From the NCBI GenBank assembly GCA_023417785.1, contig JAEZEH010000031.1:1-64000 (forward strand): a stretch of 64,000 nucleotides of DNA, given 5' to 3'. The stretch comes from Bacteroidota bacterium. Its GTDB lineage: Bacteria > Bacteroidota > Bacteroidia > Cytophagales > Cyclobacteriaceae. This document shows positions 42,243 to 51,432 of the stretch, in pieces. Numbering within the stretch: position 1 is the first letter of the stretch; each line of letters starts with the position of its first letter. The notes below the pieces were generated by a model. That model saw only the letters and a list, made by a program, of their open reading frames with translations, searched no databases and was not told where the DNA came from. The translations under genes were made by a program, and so were the position numbers.

Positions 42243-42268
42243 GAAATCCGAAACCTGAAATCCGAAAT
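42243..42268. repeat. heptad repeat array (AAATCYG type)
   Basis: Plus-strand units AAATCCG, AAACCTG, AAATCCG and AAAT lie between the SIMPL gene and the serine hydrolase stop at 42269. Same motif and 7-bp period as the elements at 11603-11699 and 14153-14246, but only one arm here. Confidence 0.75.
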
Positions 42269-43384
42269 CTATTCCCCCAGGCCTGTGATCAATTCGAAAG
42301 CAAGTTTGTCAATGTTCCGCATTTCCTTATTGAACGCCGAAACGTTGGAAAGAATAATGATTCCATTGCGGTTTTCGACGTCGAGAACCAATGATGATGA
42401 ATATCCCCCCGTTCCGCCACTATGCAATATCAATGTTTTACCCTTTTCGTCTTGACCGATATGCCATCCAAGGCCCATACTGACCTTCTCATTAACTTGA
42501 AATGTCGGCTTGCGCGTCAGGGCAGATACACCATTAAGCTGATCGAACTGCGCGAGGCTGAATTTTGCAAGGTCTTCAACCGTCGAAACGATACCCCCCG
42601 CGCCGGCGAGTACATTCAGGTCCCAGTTGGACACTTCCTTTCCCTCGTGATTCCTTCCCTTTACGAGCCTGTTATTTACACGACTGCGATCCGTCGTTGT
42701 ATTCGTCATGCGAAGAGGAACAAGGATACGATTTTGAAGCAGCGTCTCATAATTGGTGTTCTCAATCCTGGCCAGGGTATAGCCCAATAGTCCGGCGCCA
42801 AGATTCGAGTAGGCGTACTTGCTTCCCGCCGGATCAGTTAATGTTATTTCGCCGGAAAGATATTCGTCCAGTTTCTCCGAACCGTAATCCTTATAGGGAT
42901 TGCTTTGATCCGCTAGAAGCAGGTTCAGGTTTGGTGGAAGTCGCGGCAACCCCGAAGTGTGATTTGACAATTGTTTGAACGTAATAACAGGATTGCTCTT
43001 ATTCATCGCCGGAAGGTGAGGGTTTACCGGGCCATCAGGATCCACCTTTTTTTTCAGGATAAGATCCGCCAGAAGCGTGGCGGTGAACACCTTGGTAATC
43101 GATCCGATTTCAAAGGCGCGTTCCTTATTGGAAACGGTCCTGACCGAATCGTTCTTTCGTTCGACACCATAATAAATCACCCTGCCGTCACGAATGATTC
43201 CGATCGCCAGCTGCGTATTCTCCGGAAACAAAATCGCCTTTTCGAAGATGAGTCTGGATTGTTGTTCCGTTATCCCGTCAGGCCGTTGTAGCGCGTTGAC
43301 CAAATCCTGACCACCCGCCGGACTTATAATAAACAAAAGGAAAACAATCAGGGCTCGATGAAGGATAAAGGGTAACGTGCGCAT
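42269..43384 (-). CDS. exported serine hydrolase (beta-lactamase class C family)
   Basis: The protein has 371 residues. A signal peptide ends near PAGGQ (residue ~26). The class C/penicillin-binding fold is clear: SITK (Ser95-Lys98), YSN in KYAYSNLGAG, and the third motif HSGGTGG near the C-terminus. These enzymes include esterases, D-aminopeptidases and lactamases; the sequence does not tell which. It is the upstream neighbour of the SIMPL operon on the same strand, about 85 bases from the SIMPL start. Confidence 0.92.
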   Translation of the reverse strand: MRTLPFILHRALIVFLLFIISPAGGQDLVNALQRPDGITEQQSRLIFEKAILFPENTQLAIGIIRDGRVIYYGVERKNDSVRTVSNKERAFEIGSITKVFTATLLADLILKKKVDPDGPVNPHLPAMNKSNPVITFKQLSNHTSGLPRLPPNLNLLLADQSNPYKDYGSEKLDEYLSGEITLTDPAGSKYAYSNLGAGLLGYTLARIENTNYETLLQNRILVPLRMTNTTTDRSRVNNRLVKGRNHEGKEVSNWDLNVLAGAGGIVSTVEDLAKFSLAQFDQLNGVSALTRKPTFQVNEKVSMGLGWHIGQDEKGKTLILHSGGTGGYSSSLVLDVENRNGIIILSNVSAFNKEMRNIDKLAFELITGLGE

Positions 43385-43548
43385 CCACCAAAACTAATGA
43401 AAAATTCCGGGGCACGAAAGCCATTCGAATTCCCATTTCCGAAGACTATGATTGAACAATACCCATTAATCAGAACTCAGCATTAAGATCATTTTTTGAC
43501 GGCCCGGCCTCAAAAATTGAAGCGCGGAACCAGGAAAAATACCCGATA

Positions 43549-45006
43549 TCACTCCCCTCCTCTTAATAGAATGTATCCAACGGCACTCGCAATTGCACAG
43601 GCGACGGCTACCGGAAGCAGATTGAGGGTGAGGATTCGTTTGTAATCCTTCACCCCTGCTACCGCGGCGGCGGCGATGATATTGAACAGGCATACCGCGT
43701 TGCCGAGTGAGGCGCCAGCCAGTTGAAGGGCAAGGATGACTTCGGAATTAAGCCCAAGCGTTTGAGCGGCGGAAAGTTGCGCAGAGCCGAAAATAAGATT
43801 TGACACGGTGGTGCTTCCCGAAATAAAGGCGCCAATTACGCCAAGTAGTGGACCTACTATCGGATAAAAGTCACGTGTAGTCACAAACACTGAAGAGATG
43901 CCTTCAACCATGGATGGGTTCGTTGGACTCTTAACCAGCATAAGTTGTGTGATCACCAGGGAAGGAAACAACACGATGAAAACCGTGTAGGTACGTGTTA
44001 CCACAGGTTTGATATTGATCGTAAAATCGTTTTCCCGGTACAATGCGAAGAGAGCTGCAACTAAAAACGGAATCAGGGGCGAACGGAACGGTTGCATTGA
44101 TGCGCTGACGTCGGTGCCAATAAGGTTGTTAAACTCAACCTTGAATGCAAGGAGTTGCGAAAACCAGGGAAACAATTTTGGAAGTAGCAGCAATCCGATA
44201 AGTAACCAATAAGGTGCCCACGGTTTCCACGCCAGCTTCCGGTTTTTGAACAGAAACAGGTAGGCGGTTAATGCCATTACCAGCGATGCAAGTATTCCGG
44301 TTAGTTCTCTGGTGAACGCCGCCAACACCATGAAAGGGATCATGATCGCTGCGAACAGTATCCAGCCGTGCCTAAACATTGAATCACCTGATGAATAATT
44401 TACAAACCGTTGAATGAAAACCATAATTCCCGTCGCCGCAACGGTAATGATAAGCGCCGCGTATCCGTAGATAGCTTTAACCGCATCACTATCAATCGCC
44501 ATTGCTCCTTCAAATGCTGCAGTCACGGGCGTACCAATGGCACCGCTCATGGCGAAGAAACCGTCGATCAACAAAACGACAGCTATCGAAATTACAGCAT
44601 CATAACCCATTGCGATCAACAATAGCGGAACGATAGCTCCGGGGGTACCGAAACCGGCTACGCTTTCGAAAAATGCCGTAAGAAAGAACGCCAGGAAATA
44701 AAACCGGAAATTCCGGTCTGGATGTATTTCATTAAGAGAAGCTGATATTTCCGCAATGAGTCCCTTCTGTGCCATTACATCATAAAGGAAAACCGCCCCA
44801 AAAATTATCATCAGAATGTTAAGCGTACCTACCAGTGCACTAAACAGAATCGCTGCAAAAGTTGATAACGCATGACCTGCAAGAAAAAAGAGTATCGCGG
44901 TTACCGCGGCGCCGGCAAAAACGCCTGCTCTCACCCCACGCCAAAGGCTCAGCACCAACAATACCACTATGGGAAGAAACGAAATAACGATATTAAGGTT
45001 TGACAT
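43549..45006 (-). CDS. lctP: L-lactate permease family protein
   Basis: The protein has 485 residues from the ATG at 45006. About 12-13 predicted membrane helices fit the LctP family of lactate/glycolate permeases. Conserved blocks are FFESVAGFGTPGAIVPLLLIAMGYD and ISGSTTVSNLIFG near the C-terminus, with VEGISSVFVTTR. It imports lactate, probably with H+. No lactate dehydrogenase or lut gene is adjacent. It lies 164 bases upstream of the serine hydrolase start on the same strand. Confidence 0.9.
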   Translation of the reverse strand: MSNLNIVISFLPIVVLLVLSLWRGVRAGVFAGAAVTAILFFLAGHALSTFAAILFSALVGTLNILMIIFGAVFLYDVMAQKGLIAEISASLNEIHPDRNFRFYFLAFFLTAFFESVAGFGTPGAIVPLLLIAMGYDAVISIAVVLLIDGFFAMSGAIGTPVTAAFEGAMAIDSDAVKAIYGYAALIITVAATGIMVFIQRFVNYSSGDSMFRHGWILFAAIMIPFMVLAAFTRELTGILASLVMALTAYLFLFKNRKLAWKPWAPYWLLIGLLLLPKLFPWFSQLLAFKVEFNNLIGTDVSASMQPFRSPLIPFLVAALFALYRENDFTINIKPVVTRTYTVFIVLFPSLVITQLMLVKSPTNPSMVEGISSVFVTTRDFYPIVGPLLGVIGAFISGSTTVSNLIFGSAQLSAAQTLGLNSEVILALQLAGASLGNAVCLFNIIAAAAVAGVKDYKRILTLNLLPVAVACAIASAVGYILLRGGE

Positions 45007-45109
45007 TACAGCTCGATCCTTTTCCGTCAGCTTATAATTATAGCAATGTTCCACGAAAATAGAAATTCGCTGGGTTCGAAGCTGAAAACGTAATCAATGT
45101 AATATTTTG

Positions 45110-46219
45110 ATGCCGATCTTCCGCCATTTGACTATGGTATTGAGCATTCCCTTTTATAATTTGTTACTTTACATCCGTTTTCTGATTTTTGGCCTCCTTG
45201 CGGCTGCCGTTTATGTGAAGCAGGATCAGATCGTAGAGGAACTTCTCCGGACGTTGAATGCGGATTTCAAGGGTCGGATTGAAATTAACGACAGCCACGT
45301 CTCACCCTTTGTAAACTTTCCTTACGTATCCATTGACTTGACCATGTCCGAATATTTGAAAGCAGAGACCCGGCAGATCCTCCGTTGCCGGAAGATCATG
45401 AAAAAGGGTTTAATATATACGATCTTCCATCACGGACATGGCCCTTCAATTCGATATCAAACACCCCAATTACCACCGTTATCGGATCGATAATTTTTTT
45501 TGCAGCGGCACGATCACAGACCAATCACTATATTTTCGTAGATACGCTGTCGCTCACCGCTGCCGGTGGGAACATCCATATGAAAGGTTACTTTAACGTT
45601 TCAGACCGGAACAATATTTACTTCAACCCAACAATATATCTGGAGCAAGTGGACCTTGATCAGCTGTTGCTGAAATTCGAGAAACTTCGGACAAGACCAT
45701 CTTGTGTCCGAAAACCTGCATGGCGAGTTGAGCGGAAAACTAACCGGGCGAATTAATGTTCACCCGGACCTGGTCCCCATCACTGACGACTCCGATATCC
45801 AGATTGATTTCGAAGTCTTGAAAGGCAGGCTCGAACATTATGCTGCTCTGGATGCGTTGTCGGATTTTTTTAAGGATAAGAACCTGAACCGGGTTTTGTT
45901 CGACACCCTTCGGAATAAAATTAGCTTCACAAAAGGAGTACTCTCAATTCCCAATATGACGATCAATTCGTCGCTGGGATTCATTGAAATATCAGGGCAG
46001 CAGGACGCCAAACTCAATATGGAATACTATGTGCGTGTTCCCTGGAAGCTTGTCACCCAGGCAGCATCACAAAAGCTATTCGGAAAACGTCCCGAAGAGG
46101 TTGACCCCGAAGATGAAATCCAGTATCGCGATGAATCAAAGCGGGTGCGATTCATCAACCTTAAACTTTCGGGTACCCCGGAAAACTACAATATATCTGT
46201 CGGAAAGAAACGGACGTAG
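45110..46219 (+). pseudogene. decayed AsmA-like gene with two frameshifts and an internal deletion
   Basis: Three frames carry successive parts of one AsmA-like protein. The first has an N-terminal membrane helix and the DSHVSPFVNFPYVSIDLT stretch. At about 45344 one missing base, if restored (as an AAT), gives DLTNVRIFESR and leads into a second frame (FNIYDL). At 45682-45684 one extra A, if removed, gives FENFGQDHLVSENLHGELSGKL and the rest of the AsmA C-terminal domain (ALDALSDFFKDKNL, NSSLGFIEISG, YYVRVPWKLVTQAASQKLFG). Intact family members have hundreds more residues between the two halves. AsmA-like proteins bridge inner and outer membranes for lipid traffic. This copy is almost certainly not functional. 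Confidence 0.85.
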
Positions 46220-46294
46220 CGGGATCTCTTCACTTAATTGCCTTCCGGATTATCGTCCGGCCCACAGGACCAGACTTCCCTGACTAACCTGCTA

Positions 46295-46990
46295 CTAATC
46301 CGGTAAACGATGAATCCGCCGGAACGACAAGACAGAATCATTATTCCCTTCTGATATTCCTGTAAGCGTAAGGGTACCGGTGTCTACGCTGATCCGCCAT
46401 TTACCGGGCGAAGCCGTTCCATCCATGTTTATGAGAGTCAGTTCGGGATGGTGGGCATTAATAAACCAGTAGCCATAACGTTTTTCCGGGGTATTGTCCC
46501 ATTCGACGTAGATACGGTCCCATCGAATAAAGAGCAGATGTTTTGATGCTGCGTGACTCGTCGATGGTTCCCTCGTGGCAGCCGGGTCCAGTTCCCATAC
46601 GCCTACTATGAGATCGGCAGGAGTTCGGGGAAGTTCTTTAATGGAACGCCAGGTGACGACTACGGGCAGCCCGTCTTCATGACGCTGCCAGATCATGTTA
46701 TCTTTATCAAAGGATATTTTGAAACCACCAAAGATATCTTCCAATCCATTGGCCTCGAACGGTACATAGAAGGCAGTCGCAGGATCGAATGACCAGGTGC
46801 CTTCGGAGTTTTGCTGCCATCCGTTACCGGATTGGTAGGTTCCATCAGGGTTAATGCGGGTCCATTTACCCACGGGTGTCATGACCTTGTCTCCTACTGT
46901 TACACTAATGGCCTCCCACAAACCTACAGGAGATTGCGGTCGCGCGTGCAAGGGAACGAAGAAGATGATGATTAATAAAATGGCTTTCAC
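46295..46990 (-). CDS. exported protein with two lipocalin-like repeats
   Basis: The protein has 231 residues. The start is GTG at 46990, with a signal peptide ending near RPQS (residue ~19). Two related halves follow, each opening with a G-x-W motif: VGLWEAISV at the start of the first, VGVWELDPA at the start of the second. Both go on with TY/LTL-type strands typical of small lipocalin-like beta barrels. No binding partner can be inferred. It lies 82 bases downstream of the FtsX permease gene on the same strand. Confidence 0.75.
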   Translation of the reverse strand: MKAILLIIIFFVPLHARPQSPVGLWEAISVTVGDKVMTPVGKWTRINPDGTYQSGNGWQQNSEGTWSFDPATAFYVPFEANGLEDIFGGFKISFDKDNMIWQRHEDGLPVVVTWRSIKELPRTPADLIVGVWELDPAATREPSTSHAASKHLLFIRWDRIYVEWDNTPEKRYGYWFINAHHPELTLINMDGTASPGKWRISVDTGTLTLTGISEGNNDSVLSFRRIHRLPD

Positions 46991-47072
46991 AGGACCTATG
47001 TTTAGTTAAGGAAGCGATTCGAACCCAATCGCGTTGCTAATTCTTTCACGCATCCCAAGACCGTCAGAACGA

Positions 47073-49481
47073 TCACCCATCGCGGAGGCTATCCGCCGGA
47101 TTGGCGCGCGCTGCCCTGAACGACTGGCCGGCAATCGTGATCATCGTGGTGAGGAGGACCAGGACGCCAGGCACAAGAATCATCCACCATTCGATCGCGA
47201 TCTTATATACGAATCCATTGAGCCACTGCTGTGTCAAGAAGAACGCCAGCGGAAACGCAAACAGACATCCAATAACAATCAGTTTTACATATGTTTTCGA
47301 TAGCATAATCAGAAGGCTTGGAATCGTAGCGCCAAGCACTTTTCTGACAGCAATCTCTTTGGTTCGCTTCACGATGGAAAGCGTCGCCATGCCGAAGAGA
47401 CCGAGGCTTGCCACCAGAATTGAGATGATACTGAAAAGACCAAGTAATTTTCCTAAGAACTGATCCGCAGCATACTGCTTCGCGAAAAAGTTATCCATGA
47501 AATAATATATAAACTGGTCGTGCGGATAATGCTTCTGCCAGATTGCTTCCAGCTTCTTCAGGTAATCCCCATGTGTAGATACTACATTAAACGTATAATA
47601 GCCGTATTCCCATGGATGGGTATGAAAGAATAAAATTGGATCCACGGTTTTCCTGACCGACTCGTGGTGATAATCTTTCCACACACCAATGACAGTATAT
47701 GTCTTATTTTCGTTCGTGATGATTTCGGTATTCACCGCATTCTCCGGCAATGTATAGCCAAGGGCACGCGCCGCTGTTTCATTGATTATAACGGTATTAT
47801 CGAATTCGTTCTGATTGAAGTTCCGCCCGGAAATCAGTTTCAACCCAAAGGTTTCGTGGTAGCCCTCGTCAATCAACATCTTCCAGTAGGATTGCTTCCT
47901 GAGATTTGACGAACCTACTGCGTGAATACCCTCATCGTGGAACCGGATCTCCTCCCCGGGAATATTCATTGAAGCGGTACCATTCGCAAATTCGGGAAGT
48001 TGGAGTACCTCGGCCCTGAATTGCGTATAACGCGTATAGCGGAGCGAATCCGAGTTGGTGGACGCGGGGCCACGAAGGGCAAGCGTATTGCGCGTGTTGA
48101 AGCCTGAATCAAACTGGCGCATAAATGCAATCTGCTTTCCGGCAATGAGTGTAATGCCAACCACCGCCACCGCGAGAAAAAGCTGAAATGCCATCAGGCT
48201 TTGGTGCAGGATGCTGGTCCGGCCTTTACCGCTGCCGAGCTTGTTTCGCAGAATCAAAACCGGCTTGAACCGGGACATGAAGTGTGCGGGATAGAAGGCT
48301 ACAAGTGTGGTACAAACAGTGAACAATACGAAGTAAAACACCAGACGTGACGGCTCCGGCATGGGAAGCGGAAATCGTTCAAAGATGTACGTTGCAAATG
48401 AACCTGAAAGAAGATAAAACAAGCCCACCCCAACAATAAAAGTAATACTGGAAAGAATAACGGCCTCCACCAGAAACTGGCCGCTAATGGCTAGCCGGCT
48501 ACCACCAAATACTTTCCGGACACCGATTTCGCCCGAGCGTTCGAGTAATCTTGCGATGGAGAGGTTTACATAGTTTATCCATGCGGCAATCATAATGAAC
48601 GCTGCCAGCGAGAGCAACGCATACAAGAGGGTTTTGCTGATTGTTGGTGAGGACTCGCCTGAAAGGCTGCGGGAGGTATGCAGCTCTTCGTATGGACGGA
48701 GCTCATGTCGGGCCGTATGCCCACGCTTTTCGAGATACGGGATATGCTCCATGGCCAAAGCCGTCAGGCCCCTGTTGACTGCCTCGATATCAGTGACGTT
48801 TTGTTTGAGTCTCACAAAGGTGAACACGCCTGGATTGTTGAACGATCCATCGCGACGAGCCCATCCATTGTAAACCATCGTTGACCACGATACCAGAAAG
48901 TCGAAATTGAATGAATTATTCTCAGGGATGTCTTCAAATACACCTGTAACGGTGATCGGAAGATGCTCATTAAAATAAAGTATCTTACCCATTGGCTCGT
49001 CGTCACCAAAGTATGCTTCAGCCTGCGAACGGGATATCAAAACGGTATGTGGGGCCTTTAACCCGTCTTCGGCCGAACCGCTGATAAGCTTAAGAGGAAA
49101 TACTTTTACGAATGAGCTGTCGGCAAATAACATATCCTGATCAACTATCCGAACATCTTCGGAAAAGATCAGTGCCTTTTCGTTGTAAGCGCGGGCTACC
49201 GCTTCGATCTGAGGCACGTACTCATGCACGAGCAACGCAGTGCCGTCATGGGTTCGGGAGGTTTCAAGCACCGGCTGCCCTTCCTGATATTCGAAATAAT
49301 TGATCCGGTAAATCCGATCGCCGCCGGGATAGAATTTATCATAGCTGAATTGGTATTTTACGTATCCAATAAGGGCGAGAACAATTACGATACTTATCGA
49401 AAGGCCAATCAGGTTGATGCTGGTGAAAAGCTTGTTCCGGAAAAGATTTCGGAAGGCGGTGATGATGTAATGTCTTAACAT
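47073..49481 (-). CDS. FtsX/MacB-family ABC transporter permease
   Basis: The protein has 802 residues and the same domain order as the permease at 11700-14102: a first membrane helix after the signature FRNKLFTSINLIGL, a MacB-like periplasmic domain, three helices (with LLERSGEIGVRKVFGGSR), a second periplasmic domain and three helices (with RTKEIAVRKVLGAT). It carries charge and glycine patterns typical of this Bacteroidota paralog family. The two permeases are clearly paralogs by motif order, but differ in sequence. The ATPase partner is not nearby. Confidence 0.9.
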   Translation of the reverse strand: MLRHYIITAFRNLFRNKLFTSINLIGLSISIVIVLALIGYVKYQFSYDKFYPGGDRIYRINYFEYQEGQPVLETSRTHDGTALLVHEYVPQIEAVARAYNEKALIFSEDVRIVDQDMLFADSSFVKVFPLKLISGSAEDGLKAPHTVLISRSQAEAYFGDDEPMGKILYFNEHLPITVTGVFEDIPENNSFNFDFLVSWSTMVYNGWARRDGSFNNPGVFTFVRLKQNVTDIEAVNRGLTALAMEHIPYLEKRGHTARHELRPYEELHTSRSLSGESSPTISKTLLYALLSLAAFIMIAAWINYVNLSIARLLERSGEIGVRKVFGGSRLAISGQFLVEAVILSSITFIVGVGLFYLLSGSFATYIFERFPLPMPEPSRLVFYFVLFTVCTTLVAFYPAHFMSRFKPVLILRNKLGSGKGRTSILHQSLMAFQLFLAVAVVGITLIAGKQIAFMRQFDSGFNTRNTLALRGPASTNSDSLRYTRYTQFRAEVLQLPEFANGTASMNIPGEEIRFHDEGIHAVGSSNLRKQSYWKMLIDEGYHETFGLKLISGRNFNQNEFDNTVIINETAARALGYTLPENAVNTEIITNENKTYTVIGVWKDYHHESVRKTVDPILFFHTHPWEYGYYTFNVVSTHGDYLKKLEAIWQKHYPHDQFIYYFMDNFFAKQYAADQFLGKLLGLFSIISILVASLGLFGMATLSIVKRTKEIAVRKVLGATIPSLLIMLSKTYVKLIVIGCLFAFPLAFFLTQQWLNGFVYKIAIEWWMILVPGVLVLLTTMITIAGQSFRAARANPADSLRDG

Positions 49482-49657
49482 AGACGTAAACGGTTCGCCT
49501 GAAATGCGGTTGATTTTTGTACAAGCTAACAGACGCCCCGGTTTTGAGCAAGAATTATTTTGGATTTGCCTGGCTTGTGAGCGTCATTCATTGATGGTAA
49601 ACCCTTATTTTTCAAAGGTCCGTTAACCTGAGAGGAATTTGTACGTTAGGTAGCACT

Positions 49658-49969
49658 ATGGTTTCAATTAACACCTTTCGCAAGATCGCGATGGCCCTTC
49701 CGGATACGATTGAGCAGCCCCATTTTGAAAAGCTTGCATTCAAGGCAGGTAAAAAACGTATCTACTGTACGCTGTCCGAAAAAGAGGGCACCGCTGCGGT
49801 ACGGCTTTCCGAGGTTGATCAGTCCGTTTATTCAGACATCGATCCGAAGATGATCTATCCGGTTCCAAACAAATGGGCAAAACAGGGTTGGACAGTCATC
49901 GACCTGAAACGAATTCCGGTGGCGTTGCTGAAAGAGGTTTTGCGAAAGGCATATGAGTATGCTCGTTAG
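49658..49969 (+). CDS. MmcQ/YjbR family protein
   Basis: The protein has 103 residues, with the YjbR/MmcQ fold. Family motifs are FRKIAMALPDTIEQPHFEKLAFKAGKKRIYCTLSEKEG and VPNKWAKQGWTVIDLKRIP. YjbR-like proteins form a CyaY-like fold and are often annotated as putative DNA-binding. Function unknown. It is an isolated gene. Confidence 0.9.
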   Translation: MVSINTFRKIAMALPDTIEQPHFEKLAFKAGKKRIYCTLSEKEGTAAVRLSEVDQSVYSDIDPKMIYPVPNKWAKQGWTVIDLKRIPVALLKEVLRKAYEYAR

Positions 49970-50100
49970 TATCATTAAGGCAGGAAATTCCATCGCAACG
50001 GGGTCCGGTCCGACCATACTTTTCTGCTGTGTCCCGTCGAGGAATAGCTGCGCTTGTCTTGAAGCTCGGTGAAAAGGTAAGGCTGAACCTGACCACGCCT

Positions 50101-51234
50101 TTACTTACCATATATCTGCCGAAGATCTTTCTCGAACAAGGTATACGGATGATTGTAAAATTCCATGAAGTCTTCTTCACTCGGATGACCCGGGACGGGA
50201 GCGTAATAGTGCGTCGGACTTTCCACGTCATTACGCCAAACGAGAACGTACGCCATTCTTATTGGATAAATCGTCATCGTTCGCAACAACGTTTCAGTCC
50301 ACCATTTGGGATCGGTAATCCCTTCAAGACCCGTTTCCGTGAATGCTGCGAGCTTGTCGTGTTCTACCGCGTAGTCCGAAATGATCTTAAGCTTCAGAGC
50401 GGCGAGTGACACATCGGTGCCATCGCGGCCCATTTCACCATAGTTATCCATTCCCACCATATCAACCCACTCATCTCCGGGATACCGTTCGAGAAACTGA
50501 TCGTCGGTGGAGAATTTATTGTCCGGGGAAAACGCATAGAGGAAGTTATGAACATCAAGACTATCGCGCAAATAAGAAACTGTAAACTGCCATAGATTAA
50601 TAAACTCTTCCCGCGTACAATGCGGCTCACCCCACCAGAACCATCCACCATCCAGCTCATGGAACGGCCGGAAGATCACGGGTGCCAGTGTACCATTACG
50701 ACCCTTCAACGAGTGAGCCCAGTCGGCAACATCTTGTAAAATACCCTTATAGATTTCGTGCGCGGCACCGCCCGGAATGATGTACCTGACCGCAGGCAGC
50801 GAAACGGAATCAATCCAATAGAATCCACCTTTACTAACCGGATTGGAAAAGTGCCACGACACTGTTGTAACGCCTCCTCTGTTATAGGTGTCGATTACAT
50901 TCCTGGCAACGTCTGACTTGGCCTTTTCAATTGATTCACGTGATCGGCCGGAGAAACCACTTATATCCACTCCGATCACCGCGGGATGCGAACCTGTAAC
51001 CGATTTCACATCCGAACGATTTTTTTCACCACGCCAGCCACGGCCATATTCGGTGGCATGCTGGTGACCGAAAAGCGTGTGGTTACGCGATAGTCGCATA
51101 AGGTTTGAAAATAGATTCTTAGTTTCCTGCGTTGCCTTTGAATCTACAAGTTTTGGTTGAGCCATCAGAAACGTAAGTCCGCCAAACCACAATCCAAGTA
51201 CCAGGCAACAGCTCTTGAAAAATTTCTTCGCCAT
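50101..51234 (-). CDS. GH26 family beta-mannanase-like glycoside hydrolase
   Basis: The protein has 377 residues from the ATG at 51234, with a signal peptide ending near LMAQ (residue ~25). It is a TIM-barrel GH26 enzyme. The acid/base Glu193 is in FRPFHELDGGWFWWG, and the nucleophile Glu300 in AFTETGLEG. An early GHQHATEYGRGW contributes substrate-binding residues, and LVWRNDVESPTHYY is typical of GH26 C-termini. GH26 members are mostly endo-beta-1,4-mannanases; the exact specificity cannot be set. It is divergent from the adjacent FtsX permease gene and no SusCD pair is near, so this is not a classical PUL. Confidence 0.92.
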   Translation of the reverse strand: MAKKFFKSCCLVLGLWFGGLTFLMAQPKLVDSKATQETKNLFSNLMRLSRNHTLFGHQHATEYGRGWRGEKNRSDVKSVTGSHPAVIGVDISGFSGRSRESIEKAKSDVARNVIDTYNRGGVTTVSWHFSNPVSKGGFYWIDSVSLPAVRYIIPGGAAHEIYKGILQDVADWAHSLKGRNGTLAPVIFRPFHELDGGWFWWGEPHCTREEFINLWQFTVSYLRDSLDVHNFLYAFSPDNKFSTDDQFLERYPGDEWVDMVGMDNYGEMGRDGTDVSLAALKLKIISDYAVEHDKLAAFTETGLEGITDPKWWTETLLRTMTIYPIRMAYVLVWRNDVESPTHYYAPVPGHPSEEDFMEFYNHPYTLFEKDLRQIYGK

Positions 51235-51432
51235 AGCTGTAAAGTTACAAGCCTTTGCTAAATTCTTTTGCCCGCTACGTTCCAGGCCCGGATCGGATTC
51301 CTCAAATGTCCGAAGACGGTCATGATCACTCAAATCCGAACGGCCCATAGGTTAAAACATCGGTTTCTGAGGCTAAAAACGACTTTTGAAAATGGAATAG
51401 TTATTGGAAACCAACTGCACGAACCCAAAGCT

